Made by a program: the position numbers and the translations under genes. A stretch of DNA of 64,000 nt. Origin: Trametes villosa (taxonomy: Eukaryota > Basidiomycota > Agaricomycetes > Polyporales > Polyporaceae). The stretch is taken from contig PUDQ02000066.1 in assembly GCA_002964805.2 (NCBI GenBank), positions 372,001 to 436,000 of the forward strand. The letters run 5' to 3'. Each line of letters begins with the position of its first letter. Within the stretch, counting starts at the first letter, position 1. This document shows positions 1-12,165 of the stretch, piece after piece. The notes beneath the pieces are model-generated. The model did no database searches and was not told the origin of the DNA. It worked only from the letters and a program-made list of their open reading frames with translations.

Positions 1-2
1 GC

Positions 3-3000
3 CCTTCCACCTCGAGTGCATCGACCGCTCGCCGACAGGGGACTCCTGAGGATGAGCGCGTCCGTAGCCATCCGACCCGACAGCCGCAAGACCGCGCTCA
101 ACTTCCTCCTCTTCCGCACCCTGGAGACGCGTCGAAGCATCGCGATGGGCCGTCGACGAGACCACCTGTGGCTAAGGAGTCGCAGGCCGCGCGACCACTC
201 AAGGGTAAGCGCGACGCGTCTTTCTATCCGTGCCACATCCTAACCATCTCCCACCGGGATATCCAGCCCCCTCCCGCCCTCCCCCCGTGACAGTACGCAG
301 CACAACGACGCCGATCGACGCACCGTACGCCATGACTTCGGCGAGCGCCAACGCGAGCAAGGCCGCGTCAAGCACGGTTCGCACCGCGTCTACAAGCCAG
401 GCAACGTCGAAGGCGACGACATCCACCGACCCTACCACCGTCTCGGGAGCCAACAGCGGGTTTCGAACCAAGCCTGTAGGCGGCCCGGAACGGCCAGTCC
501 CAAGACGCGGCGATTCAGACGACGTGTCCATGAAGTCAACCATTACTCCCATCGTCTCCGTCAGTGCATCAGCGAAGCTGAAGCCCGTGAACGCTCCGCC
601 CTCGCCTCCCTCGCGTCGCTCTCCTCCAGTCGACCCATCGTCGTCGACGCACTCTCATCATAGGTCAACGGTCAACCCTGCCGCTGCTTCTACATCCCTC
701 GCGACGGCAAGCAGCTCCTCCAAGCCAAGGACGTTACCCAGCTCCGCCGCCGCCGAGCCGGCGAAGCATCGCCCTTCAGCGACCGCTCACAATCTACGGG
801 TCAGCGAGGACCTCAAGCGGCGTGTTGAGCAGATCCACAAGCTCTCATCAAAGGTTGTCGCGATTACCGAAGGGCTGCAGAGCCGCAAGACGTTCACGCG
901 CGAGGACGCCGCGCGTACCATCGCAGAGAATGCTAAGCTGAAGGTGCGTTAATATCGTCTATCCATATCATGAAGACGATCGTACTCACCCTGTCCCCGC
1001 AGGCCGAAGCTGGACCCACCACCTCTGCTCCGCGTCTTCTCGCTAACACGCAGCCAACTTCGTCGAAAGCGGCGCTCTCCTCGGCCAGCGCTGCCGCGCT
1101 TGTGAAACCCATGAAGGCAGCCGACACCACCCGCTCGCCCTCTCGAGCGGCGGCCGCGAAGACGCAGCCACTTCGGACAACGTCGCCACCGGTGAAAGCC
1201 ACCGCGACTCCATCTCGCTCGCAGCCCCCGCCTCGCGACTCATGGGCTGGCGTCCCGGTCGTTCCTTCAGCGAAGCCCGCACCGGCCGGCGCGTCATCGT
1301 CCGCTACCAAAGCGCTGACATCGACGCAAACGGCTGCCGCACCGGCAAAGCTCTCCAAGGCGTCCGACGCGGCCGCTTTGTGGGTAGCAGCGTCAACGGC
1401 CAAAGCGCAGCCTGCACCAACGACGGCGTCGGCACGGGCAACGACGGCGCAGGCAAAGCCTCAGCCTGCGCCCACGCCAACCCCGCGAGGGGGCGTGAAG
1501 GGGTCGCCTTCGACCACGCAAGCATCCGTTCAGCCTGCACCGGCGGTCATGAAGGCTCCTACGGGCCCGTCGGCATCTTCGGAGGCCGTGGTCAACCCAA
1601 CGGCTCTGGCGAATATACGAGCGTGGTCCGCCGAGGTAGCGGTAGCTACGTCTTCTTCGACACATTTAGTGGAGACGAAGGCGCGGCCTGAGGTTCGGGC
1701 GCACGCCGTGCGGCCGACTGTGGCCCCGGCGAAGTCACATGCACCTCAGCCGGACGCTCCCCCAGCCCACGCGCCAGCGGCGACCCCTCCTGCGATGCCG
1801 ACTGCTACGCCGGAGTCGCGGTCCAAGCACACACCCGCTTCGACGACGACGGCGAGCTCCTCGATCCGGAGCACTCCAATCAAGGCCAACGCTGCTGCAG
1901 CGGCAACAGCGAAGGCTACCGCGAAGCCAGCCGTACAGACCGATGCGCCTACGAAGGAGGCGGTGTCCCGTCTGAAGACCACCGGCACTCAGACACCTGC
2001 TGAGTGTCCTCCGCTCGCACCGACTCGCTCGACTCGCGACGTGGGCCTGTCGACTGCGTCGCCCTTCCCTTCCCCGCAGACGCACAAGCCGCGCGACCTT
2101 CCTCCCACCAAGTCCACGCCTTCAGAGGTACCACAGCCTGCCGCCCCAGCCCCAGCCACCCAGCCCTCCAAGAGCGCAAAGACGCAGCCGCCGCCAGTGC
2201 CTTCGCGGGACTCTAAGAAGGTGGCAGAGCCTAAGCCTCTGAAGCCTGTGGAGACTGCCAAACTCGTCTCGCCCTTCCTGACGCGTTCCTTGACCGCTAA
2301 GGATGCCACAATATCGGGCACGGAGGCTCCTCGAGTTGCACCGGATCCAAAGCCTCTCCAGATCGACCCACGCCGAGCGAACGAGCTCTCGAACACCGCG
2401 TCGGCGTCAACCATGGGCTCTCCCCGCACGCCCAAGGCGTTCAGGGATGACCACTCCACGCCGATGCTGGAGGCTACGAAGCGCAGCCCGCAAATCCGGA
2501 GGATAAGGCCGTCAACCCCGATGGCAGACGCTGTCTCAACCCACAGTGTACCATCATCGAAGGACTACCATACTGCGAAGAGTGCTAGTTCCCACTCTCA
2601 TCATAGCGTAAGCCTCGACTGCCTTCTAGTGCCGTGCTTATTACTGACGGCCGCGTTACAGTCGAGTTCTGGTGGCTCGCCGCCGCGGTCTACCGCCGCT
2701 GTCCATCGGGATGCTCAGATGCAGCCTTTCTCGAGCACGGCGTCCGTCAGAAGCATCTCGATGCGTAGTGCATCGGAGAAGGACGGGAGCCATACGTCGC
2801 ACGCGTCTACTCCCAAGCCCGGCAGCCCCTCATCCTCCCGCGCCGCGCCTAAGCCCGTCTCAGCTAAGGTGGAGGTGGCCCAGAGCGAAACCTCCGAGAA
2901 GAGCAGGTCTTCGCGGGCGACAACCCCTACGCCCTCTTCCGTGTCCGTCTCTAGCCGGCATGCCCCCGCCGTCGAGAAGACAGAGCCGAAGGCTACGCCT

Positions 3001-4641
3001 CGTCAAGCAAGGCCTGCCCCTAGCGGGACTGCGGAGTCGACGAAGTCCTCGAGAATGGCCGTATACGATCCTGTCTTCGCCCCGCGACCTAGTTCTCTAG
3101 GTTTGCCGGCTAAGACTCCAGTTGCTACGGCCAGACGTCCGTCCACCACAGACGCCTCGTTCAGCACGGGAGGTCGGCCTACGGAGGCGGCGAAGAGCGA
3201 AGCCACTGGCACTCCCAGTGCGGGGAAGCCTTCCACGTCCAACGCCGGCCGCCCTTCTGCCGCCGATGTTGCCTGTGCCACTTCCGGGACGCCCCTGCAC
3301 GAGGTCGTCGTGCATCAAGCACGGATGTCTAGGACGGACACTGTGATATCGGAAGCCGCGACTGTCGATTTCGTGCCGCCGCCTCTCCCGCCGCTGCCGC
3401 CCGGCGGGCTTCCATCGCTCGGCGCAAAGGCCGTCTCATTGAGCGCGAAGGGCAAGGAACGAGCTGTGGACATAACGCCGCAGCGTTCCTCGGCTGCGCT
3501 CTCGGAAGGCGGCTCCTCCGTTGCGACTGAGACACCTGGTCGTCATCATCCCCCCGGCCAGGTTACTCTATCATCGACCGTCACCGCCATCCTCGAGACA
3601 AAGGCCACGCCGGACGCGGACGCGTACCAGTCCACCCTGACCACCGCGTTTCGGTGCTCGATCTTCGAAGAGGAGGACGAGGACGACGAGGAAGAGGACG
3701 ACGCTGTGTTCTATTCGCAGCCAGCGTACACCACGCCTCCTGCGCCCAAATCCCTTCCCCGCGCCTCTTCCCGGACCTCCACGTTCATCGAGTCCGAGAG
3801 TCTGGCCAAGCTGGACCACAGCATCGCCCGGTTGGAGAGATTCCGCCCCGCGCCCTTGCCCCTGCCGCGCCTGAAGTCCGCAATGAAGGTCCGCGCCGAC
3901 GTCGCGAGCTGCACGCTTGGAGAGGGTTACGATATGGTGGACTTGGCCGACACGGCGGGGCACGAATACATTGCTGGACCATCGAGCGCCGGCAAGGCTG
4001 TCCGCTTCCTCAACATCCCGAGCGGCTCCAGTTCGGCCGTCTCTACATCGCAGGAGACCACGCCCGTCGCACCCACCGGGCCGTCCGCGTCGATCTCGCC
4101 TCTGCCTGTCGTGGGGACGCGGGTTTCTCGGGGAGTTGAGGTCCCCATCGACTTCCCTCCCCGGTACTCCGACCTATCGTCTCTCGGGCCCCGGGCCTCC
4201 TCATCTGGATCCACCACCGCTGCCGTCCCACCGAGCCCACGCCCGGGTGGACGGGGGCGCAGCCACAGCGACGTGACAGAGCACCGCCAGTCTCAGCTGC
4301 GCCACGCTCGCAGCGTGCCCTTCCTGTTGCGCTCGTCTTCGAAGCTGCAGCAGCTGAAGGAGAACCGTCGACTCAACCCTCATCCGGTATACTCGAACGC
4401 GTCGGGCTCGCGCTCAGCGGCCTCCCTGGGCACCCTCGGCTCGCAGAAGCAACAGGCCGGGCTCGGGAAGCTGTGGCAGCAGGCCAAGCACACCCTGGGG
4501 TTCAAGAAGAAGGAGGAGGCGGAGGTGCTGCCTATGCTCCCGGAGTTCGGCGGCCCTGATCCGTTCCGGAGCGTGCCTCCCCAGCCCCGCCAGGAGTGGC
4601 CGACCGACTGGCCCAAGGACAAGCCCCGGTATCTGATCTGA
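3..4641 (+). CDS. Large Ser/Pro/Ala-rich disordered protein, 5' end outside the window
   Basis: The reading frame is open from base 3, so the gene probably begins upstream. Inferred exons are 3-204, 267-943, 1003-2607 and 2662-4641, giving about 1487 residues with no stop. The composition is dominated by Ser, Pro, Ala, Thr and Lys, as in intrinsically disordered proteins. A short helical, charged stretch lies near 800-940. An acidic run (EEEDEDDEEEDD) is encoded near 3669-3705. The last 60 residues are more ordered, with LWQQAKHTLGFKKKEEAE and a Pro/Trp-rich end. I recognise no catalytic domain. It could be a cytoskeletal, cell-cortex or nuclear scaffold, but that is a guess from composition. 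The third intron (2608-2661, 54 nt) is a multiple of three without a stop, so it could also be translated. Confidence 0.7.
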
Positions 4642-5210
4642 AGTGACTATCCTTATTCTTTTCGTATTCTCCGCTGTTGTTATACCCTTACATTGACTCT
4701 TGCGCCTCCATCTGTATCCATTACTCGTTCTTCCCTGCTTCCTATTATTACTGTATCATAGTACCATCATATGCCTCTATGCCCTATGCCCTCTATGCCC
4801 ATATGCCATCTATGCCCTCCTCTCCGATCGCTCGTTCTAGACTCCCTGTATTTTGCATCATATTCTGTTCCGGCTGGCTTGTTAGTCATCTGGAAAGTGA
4901 CTGTCTTTGTTGTACACTATCTCATTATTCAATATCTGCCCTTGACTTGACAAAGCTCTCAATGCTCACGATGAGCTCATGTTGGCGCAGTCAGCAACGC
5001 AAACACCAGCCCCGCCATTGGCTTGGCTGAGGTCGCCGAACAACAGGACTTGCCCGATGTGAACGCAAAGGGTGAGTGGCGGTGCCGGGGTTACTGATCG
5101 AGATCTCCGATTTGTCAGACCGGGCCTGGAGTGACTCCGCGTCCTGTCCTCTTCTCCGAAATGCCTCTCTCTGCCGCTTTTCGCTACCACCACCTCTGCT
5201 GCTGCGCGAC
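4642..5210. other. Intergenic region with a short CTATGCC-type repeat
   Basis: This stretch separates the disordered-protein gene from NAR1. It is pyrimidine-rich, as expected for a 3' UTR followed by a promoter. Around 4769-4820 a heptamer close to CTATGCC recurs five or six times with small variations. No open frame with a plausible product was seen. Confidence 0.5.
4769..4820. repeat. Imperfect short tandem repeat (CTATGCC / ATATGCC)
   Basis: The bases read as consecutive CTATGCC, CTATGCC, CTATGCC, ATATGCC and CTATGCC units with one to three intervening bases. It lies in the presumed 3' UTR of the upstream gene. This is a simple low-copy repeat with no evident function. Confidence 0.6.
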
Positions 5211-7422
5211 ATGGCGTTTTCTGGTGCCCTGGTGCGTCCACTTATCGAGTCTAGGTTAAAGTGGGACGGCTGCTGATGCGGAGAAGTAGACGCTCACCGA
5301 TCTCAATGACTTCATAACACCTTCGCAAGCTTGCATCAAGCCCGTAGAGCAGACTAACAAACCCGAGCCTCAGGATGCCGGAGCTGCCACTGTATGCCTC
5401 TTTCCCCAAACATGTTGGAACATCAGCTTACTGTGTGGGCCACGCAATAGACACAAATCCAGGTGGACTCTACTGGGTCGTACTACGAGGTCTCTGCAAA
5501 TGGGCTGCCGGCCTCGGGCCCATCGGACCAGAACACCAAACAAAAGCTCACTACGGCGGAGATCAGCTTGAATGACTGCTTGGCGTGCAGGTGCGTCCCG
5601 TTTGAAGTTGTTCCTCGTACGTGGAACTCACCGTGCGCAGCGGGTGCATCACGTCCGCGGAGTCCGTCCTCATCACCATGCAATCCCACACCGAGGTTCT
5701 CAACTTCCTGGAGAGCAATCCCTCGCCGTCGTCTTCGGATCACAAGGTCCCAGTCATTTCCATTGCACCCCAGTGCCTCGCGTCCCTCGCGGCATCCATA
5801 TCCTCCACCTCTTCGCAAAACATCAGCCTCCTGCAGGTTCTCCGGCGCGTGACAGAGTTTTGCAAGTCCGCCCTCGGCTTCGCCCACGTTTATGACACGA
5901 CCTTCGCACGCCACATATCGCTGCTCGAGCATGCAAAGGAATTCGTTGAGCGCAAGAACGGAGGCGGGAAGCTCCCGATGCTCGCGAGCGCATGCCCGGG
6001 CTGGGTATGCTACGCCGAGAAGACGCACGCCGAGATGCTCCCGTTCATCTCCCAGACAAAGAGCCCGCAGCAGGTCATGGGTACGCTCGTCAAGGAGTGG
6101 CTCGGCGCAAAATGGGGCAAACAGTGCGTGTCTCCTCGCTCTGATACTCACAGAAGCGCTGATCTCTCGCTCTCTTTCCCTTGTCCCCTCCCTTATACCT
6201 CCGCTGAATTGATGGATCGCCGACTCCCCTGCGCCACTGCACCGCGAAAACCACCCGCCTTCCCAGGCCGGATCAGATATACCACGTCACGGTGATGCCG
6301 TGCTACGATAAGAAGCTCGAGGCCTCGCGGCAGGACTTCTACAACGAGCTGTACGCGACCCGCGACGTGGACTGCGTGATCACGACCGGGGAGCTGCAGC
6401 TCCTCATGCAGGACAAGGGCTGGGATCTATCGATGCCAGTCCCCGACGAGAACCTGCCCCCGCGGCCGCATCCCACGCTGCGCGCCGGAATCGCGCGCGG
6501 AAGCGATAGCGCGATCGATGCCGCCCTGGACGCCACCACCGCGGGCTCGGGCTCGGACGGCGCACTCCCGGAGCTCCTCATGCACCCCGGCACAAGCTCG
6601 GGCTCGTACATGCACTCGCTCATCGCCACGCTCACCGCGAGCGCGGCAGATCCCGGTGCGCTGGAGCTGGCGACCAAGACGGTGCGGACGGCGGACTACG
6701 AGGAGTACACGCTCACGGACCGCGCGAGCGGCGCCGTCGTCTTCCGCGGCGCGAAGTGTTACGGCTTCCGAAACCTGCAGAACGTCGTGCGCAAGGTTGG
6801 CCGCGATGCGGGCGTGCAGGTCGGGCGCGGTGCTGCTGGGCGCATGGCAGGGCTCCGAGCGCGAGGACGGGCGGTCAGGCGTGGCGGCGCCGCTGCCGGG
6901 GCGGACGGGGCGGCGCAGGAGGAGCGCGGGTACGACTACGTCGAGGTCATGGCGTGCCCTGGTGGCTGCGTCAACGGCGGCGGGCAGCTACGCCCCGTGC
7001 AGGCGTCCCAGTTCACCACCGACGCGGAGGGCCTTCCGCGCGACTGGGCGGCGAGCGGGGTGAAGATGGACATCGACGAGCCGCTGCCCGCCGCGCCCGT
7101 CGGCCCGAAGTGGGGCGACCGCGAGTGGACGCGCAAGGTCGAGGCCGCGTACTGGCACACGCTCCCGACTCCGCCGCCGACTCCGCCTGCAGACGGGTCT
7201 TCGCCGTCGTTCGGCGCAAAGGTTGCGACGGTGTATGACTACGCGGACGAGCTGGCTGGGAGGGTGCTGGCCGAGGTCACGGGGGGCACGTTGCCTGTGG
7301 AGGGGAAGGCAGGGTGGGCGGCGAGTTTGGACGAGGCTTCGGAGGCGCGGAGGCGGCAGCTTTTCCGGACGCAATATCGGGCTGTGGAGAGCGAGGTGGT
7401 TGGGCTCGCGGTCAAGTGGTGA
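5211..7422 (+). CDS. NAR1: Cytosolic Fe-S cluster assembly factor NAR1
   Basis: Iron-hydrogenase-like protein of the cytosolic iron-sulfur assembly (CIA) machinery, which passes Fe-S clusters from the Nbp35/Cfd1 scaffold to the targeting complex. Inferred exons are 5211-5231, 5290-5391, 5451-5590, 5641-6123 and 6267-7422, adding up to 633 residues. Visible family marks are MAFSGALTL at the start, an N-terminal cluster site (SQACIKP, then DCLACSGC), and the second set of Cys in SACPGW, MPCYDKK and ACPGGCVNGGG. The chain ends in Trp (GLAVKW), like other Nar1 proteins. All eight cluster cysteines expected in the family are present. The first exon is only 21 nt. It converges with the Cys-rich gene at 7800-8290. 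Confidence 0.95.
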
Positions 7423-7799
7423 TATGCTTGCTACGTAGAGCTGTAGATAGGACCTCAATAGATGTATTTTTCGGCAATGTAATGGCTGCATGATTACTGT
7501 CGTTGATACGGTCAACGAGAGGCAAACTGTGTGCCTGTGATGTACGGTGTGGGCGTGGTGGAATATATATCATTATAAAGGCGGAACAAACGAGGACGGG
7601 ATAATGAAGGGATAGATACGAGACTATACTGGTACAACACGTTCATAGCGTGTTTGTTCGGCTTCGAGTCATGTCGACAGCATTAGGAGCGGGATGCGAC
7701 AGCAAGAGGGATACAGCAACGGGACGACTAGGAGGGAACTAGTAGCGTAAATGGACTCGGAGCGCGAGGCAAGCGGCGACGACGACGGGGGCCCCAGGG
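7423..7799. other. Convergent 3' intergenic region
   Basis: AT-richer spacer between two convergent genes (NAR1 and the small Cys-rich gene). It presumably holds both 3' UTRs and polyadenylation signals. No coding potential or repeat was seen. Confidence 0.5.
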
Positions 7800-8290
7800 C
7801 TACCGGCGCCGCGTGGGGCCAAAGTGCGGCGCGCACCGCGGGCAGAACTCGCTCTTGACCGCGGTGACGGTCTCGGACGCGTCAGGGCCGAAGTACTTTG
7901 AAGATGTTGGCGTAAGTTGACAAGTATATAACGAGGCGGGTTGAGTAGAGACTCACGCGGTCGCAGCCGCAGTTGGCATTCGGGCCACAGCGGTGCTTGC
8001 GGGAGTTGTAGCACCACGGGCTCTCGCAGTCGTTCTTGCGCAGCTTCTTCGTCTGGAAAGGGCGGGTGAACAGACGCACACAAGCGCAAAGAGAGAAAGG
8101 CACGCACGATGATGTAGTGCTATAACGGGCGGCGGCGTGACGTCAGAATGCGGCGCAGAAAGTCTATCACGAACAGGAGAGACATACGCCACAGCCGTAC
8201 TTGGTGCCTTCGCTGTGGAAGTAGTGGGGCACGTCAGTCAGGGCAGAGGGGCGGAGAAGCAGGGCGGACGCACGTATCGAGGGTGCACAT
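7800..8290 (-). CDS. Small Cys-rich protein of 81 aa, five exons including a 12-nt microexon
   Basis: Exons read on the minus strand are 8290-8274, 8212-8188, 8119-8108, 8052-7957 and 7895-7800. They total 246 nt, encoding 81 residues. The protein starts MCTLDTEGTKYGCGHYII, then TKKLRKNDCESPWC, NANCGCDRYFGPD, and ends EFCPRC-APHFGPTRRR. There are ten cysteines, several in CxxC or CxC pairs, so a zinc-binding or disulfide fold is likely. There is no signal peptide. It resembles small MCT...GCGHY...TKK proteins I recall as hypothetical in Agaricomycetes; this is from memory and was not searched. The third exon (CACTACATCATC, HYII) has a clean ttatag acceptor and gtgcgtg donor. Omitting it keeps the frame but loses the expected GHY motif. 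Function is unknown. Confidence 0.75.
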
Positions 8291-9283
8291 GTCGGGATGC
8301 ACAGCAGTGATGGAAAGTCTAAATGCTATGGGCGTAAGCGATCGGAGAAGCACCGACGGTCTGATTCGCTTACGGTACCGCGAAGCTTGTGAATACGGCC
8401 GACGGAGGGGATAGTGCGGACGCGGAGGAGGATGCGGAAGGCGACGGCGGCGACGGTGGACAGCGAACGGATCCCGAGGGGGGTTCCGCGGAGGTGGTAT
8501 GTGTGCAGGGGTGGAGCAGAGGGCTTGTGGCTAAGCCTATTAGGTATGACAGACGAGATTCGCGGAGGCGGAGTATAGAGGGGCGCTGGTGAGCTTAGGA
8601 TAGGGGCAGGACGAGGGCTTTATAAGGAGGGGAGGGGGTGGGATCAATGCGAGTGTTTCGAACACGCGTTGGAGGAAACGGAATGGACAGTCACAGGTTT
8701 GGGAGGGGGTGATCCGGAGGACAATCGATAAGGGCCGGCAGGAGGAGATGAATGGGCGACAGCCAGACGCGGTTGGCAAGGAAGAGCAGGCGATGGGACA
8801 AGCGATGGCTGAGATAAGTCCCCGCGCTTGGGCATGACGAGCCCCGCGCGGTCACAGGGGCTCCGAGCGCACACTCCGACGCCGATCGACTCAACGCCCG
8901 GTGCCACTCCCACTCATCCCGGGCGTCGAACGCGCGCGCGGACGCCTTCGCGCACAATGGACGCCTCGGAAGCCTCCCAGGCGCCCCACGTAAACGGCGA
9001 CGAGCATCATTCCCTCTGCAGCCGCGCCCCGGTCATGGGTCGCCCGCCGGACTTCGCGACCAATATTTCTTTTAGCCACACTTGCCCTCCCTCCGGCCCT
9101 CGCCCCGATGTTCCGATCCGGGGAGCGGCGGGCGCTCCGCCGCTCGGCAGGCGTCTCCCGGATTTTGACTTTCCGGCGCACAATTGCCACGCGAGCGCGG
9201 CCGGCGCGGCCAAACAAACACCGGCATGACGACCGCCTGGCTCGGGCCTCCGCCTGCACGGCGCGCCCTCCGCCGCCGTCGAA
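8291..9283. other. Divergent promoter region between the Cys-rich gene and TLG2
   Basis: About 1 kb serving two divergent genes. On the minus strand a TATAAAGC box sits at about 8616-8623. A possible 5' UTR intron lies between it and the Cys-rich start codon, with its acceptor (cgcccatag) just before the leader exon upstream of 8290. The TLG2 side is very GC-rich. Open frames here look like GC-rich shadows. Confidence 0.4.
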
Positions 9284-12068
9284 ATGGCCTCCTCCTCCTC
9301 CCTCACCCCGACCACCCGCTCCCGCACGCTCCTTTTCATCTCCTACAGGGACTCCCGCGCTGGCTCATCACGCACACGTCGCTCTCGGGTCATCACAAAC
9401 TACGACGCTGCGCAGGACGAGGACGACGAGCATGAGCACCTCATCAATACGGACTCCGGGCATATATCCATAGACGCAGAACTTCCGCCGAAATGGTGAG
9501 TCTCCACACAACGGCCTTTTGACACCGCATATGTCCTCTCCGTGTTCGTCCTCCCTACGCATGCAACATGGAACGGTCCGTCGCCGCTAAATGGGCATCG
9601 TTGTGGATGCAGGGTGGACCGGGCGGAGCGCGGAGACTATCCCGAATGCCGCACCGGCGCAAACAAGAAAGCATCCCGGCTTGTTCTTTGAGCGGAGTGC
9701 TCCCGTCAGGGAAGCTTTTGCTTTCTGACCGGAGAGCTGCGCTCCCACCTCATTCGCACGCTGGGGACTTCGCCGTACGGTGAAGTAGCGAAGGTGGCAC
9801 CTGGACGTCGGTCAAGATGGTCATGGTGTCGCCCTTCCTGCCGCGTATGCATCACCGGACATTGCCTGTTGATACACGCTATCGTCGGGGGAGCAAACCC
9901 AACCTTCCGAACTTCGCTAGGGCGTGTCAAGTGAGCCTTCATGCAGTCATATTGGAGCAGAACTGCGCCGGTAATGACTACAGTGGTTAGGCTCACGGAC
10001 GTTTCAACACCTCTTGATGCACACTGTATGTGCTCTACCTCCTTTTTGAGGACCCCAGTACCTTTCTCTCTTGCAGTGGTTAGGCTCGCGAACGATACAG
10101 AATTCTATTGGTGCACGTTGTACATGCTACACCCTCGGAGGGTAAATCTCCCATCTTCAGCGTGTTGCTTCCGACGTCTGTCGGAAGTACTTTGTTATTC
10201 GATGCCCATCACGCTGGAGACTTTGCGCTTCGTCATTGCGTCTAGCATGCGATCACTGTATCATGTGTTCAGAGTGGGGTGCTACGTGCACCTGGCGATG
10301 ACCAGGGGGGTTAGTCCCGCGGTAGCGCTGCCTGTTCTTGGCATGGCTGCATCACTGCAGATGCCAGATTACCTGGAAGAGACAACGCTTTTGCTATACG
10401 CAGCCTCGCAGATTCTTCTCGGCCGCCGCACTGTGCTGTGTGTTAAGCTGCATCAGGCGGAAGACACTTTGAACACGGCCGGCCGGTCTGCCGGCGGGTT
10501 GTCGGCGGGCATACTTGCTACTTCATCTCCAACGTCTGTGAATCAGGTGCTAATCTATCGTCGGATCGACAGGGTCGATATCGCAGACCAAGTAAAAGAG
10601 ATCCTCGGGGGTGTCGAGGCTAAAAGTATGTCCGCGAGCGTTGTTTTCTGACCGCCCTCGTGTTTCGCGCACCTTCCGCCGCTGTCGTTTTAACCTCGAC
10701 TTGTGTCAGTTGCTGCGCTCGACAAGCTGCACGCTAAGCACGCACTGCCCGGCTTCTCGGACCGGTCTGCGGAGGAGCGGGAGATCGAGGCTGCGACGAC
10801 GGAAATCACGAAGGTAATAGATGCGCTATCGGCTTACGTGCCCTTACTCTTTGCTGACACCGGCGGGACGATTGGTTCCGCTCCGTGCGCAGGACTTCCG
10901 CCAGTGCCACACATTGATCCAGCGGATAGGATCGATACCGCAGCACGCGTTCCCGCCTGCCCAAGCGGGGCAGTCGCGACATCATGAGCTTGCGGCCAAG
11001 AACGTGCAGCGGGGCCTCGCGGCGCGGGTCCAGGAACTGAGCGCGACGTTTCGGAAGAAACAGCGTGTCTACATGGAGAGTGCGTGCATTCACTCTGCGC
11101 ACGGGCGCGGGCGCGACGATCGATGGCATGCGACACGCACTGATTCTGAACGCGCTGCTCCACAGAGTTGCAAGGCCACGCGATCAAGAACCAGGACCTG
11201 CTCGCGGCGTCGGGCGCGGTTTCCCTAAAGGGGGCGGCAGGGATGTCGGCGCTGGACGAGGACGTGGAGGCGGCGGCTGCAGTACGTCACGTTGGCCTGC
11301 GTCGGCTTCTCGTCGGCGCTTTGCGTGGACTGTGCTGACGCGTGAACGCACAGTCGCACCAGGATGTGGTGGTGCGGCAGGTGGCCGGGATCGACCTGGA
11401 CCTGCAGACGCGCGACCGGGAGCTGACGGAGATCGCGCGGTCGATCGCGTCACTGGCCGAGCTGTTCAAGGACCTGTCGGCGCTGGTGATCGACCAGGGC
11501 ACGCTGCTGGACAGCGTGGAGTACAACATCGAGCAGACGGCGGCGCACATGGAGGACGCGGTGCGCGAGCTGGACGTCGCAACACAGTACGTCTTCGCTT
11601 TCTCTTCTCCCGCCCGTCTTCCCCTCTTCGCAGCATATTCGCGCCCTGCCTCGGTGCGAGCGTCGCGCCGCTTCTGTTTCTTCGCGCCTTCTGCCCGCGC
11701 CCCTCTTCCCCTCTCCGACCCGCGCTTCTTCTCGTCCCAGGCTATCCCAGGCAGTCTTCTAGGCCGAATGCTGACTCCGCCTTGCTTCTGCGCTCGACAG
11801 GTACCAGAAGAACACCGGCCGGCGACAGTGCATCTTCCTCCTGCTGCTGATCATCTTCGGCCTCATCATCGCGCTCATCTTCAAGCCGCGGCGGCACCAC
11901 GCCGCGTCCGAGCCCCCTGGCCCCGCGGCGAGCACGGCGGCTACTGTATCTGACGCGGCCGCGACGCCTCCGGTGACATCGGACGCTGCGGCGGCGCGGG
12001 CGCAGATGCATGTGCGGGAGGCGGTCGAGAGTGCACTACTGCGGCCCCGGAGGAGAGTGCATAGGTGA
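9284..12068 (+). CDS. TLG2: Endosomal/TGN Qa-SNARE, syntaxin-16 type
   Basis: t-SNARE for fusion of endosome-derived vesicles with the trans-Golgi network. Inferred exons are 9284-9495, 10573-10625, 10710-10813, 10893-11079, 11166-11281, 11354-11586 and 11801-12068, giving 390 residues. The N terminus carries RSRTLLFISYRDS, matching the N-peptide by which Tlg2/Sx16 binds the SM protein Vps45. The middle has LDKLHAKHALPGF and a helical Habc-like region. The SNARE motif contains LVIDQGTLLDSVEYN with the zero-layer Gln region, followed by a single membrane span (FLLLLIIFGLIIALIF). About 60 residues follow the membrane span, and yeast Tlg2 also has such a lumenal extension. The first intron is 1077 nt, about fifteen times the local norm. 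Confidence 0.93.
9980..10143. repeat. Degenerate direct duplication inside TLG2 intron 1
   Basis: A segment starting CAGTGGTTAGGCTC at about 9981 recurs at about 10074, about 94 bases downstream. The two copies remain alignable for about 65 bases, including TTGxTGCAC and TGTAxxTGCT. This is a partial tandem duplication, possibly part of an old insertion that lengthened the intron. Confidence 0.55.
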
Positions 12069-12165
12069 TGCACGCGCATGCGGGTGCGTAGATTGTGAGG
12101 CGGAGGCGGGGCTGCTGTTGACATACCTATACTTTTATACGATATTGCCCTTGTTTGTTTTCGAC

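Noticed and set aside
9941..10651. 236-codon plus-strand frame inside TLG2 intron 1
   Set aside because: It runs into the genuine TLG2 exon 2 by chance of frame. The rest has no known motif and no splice support.
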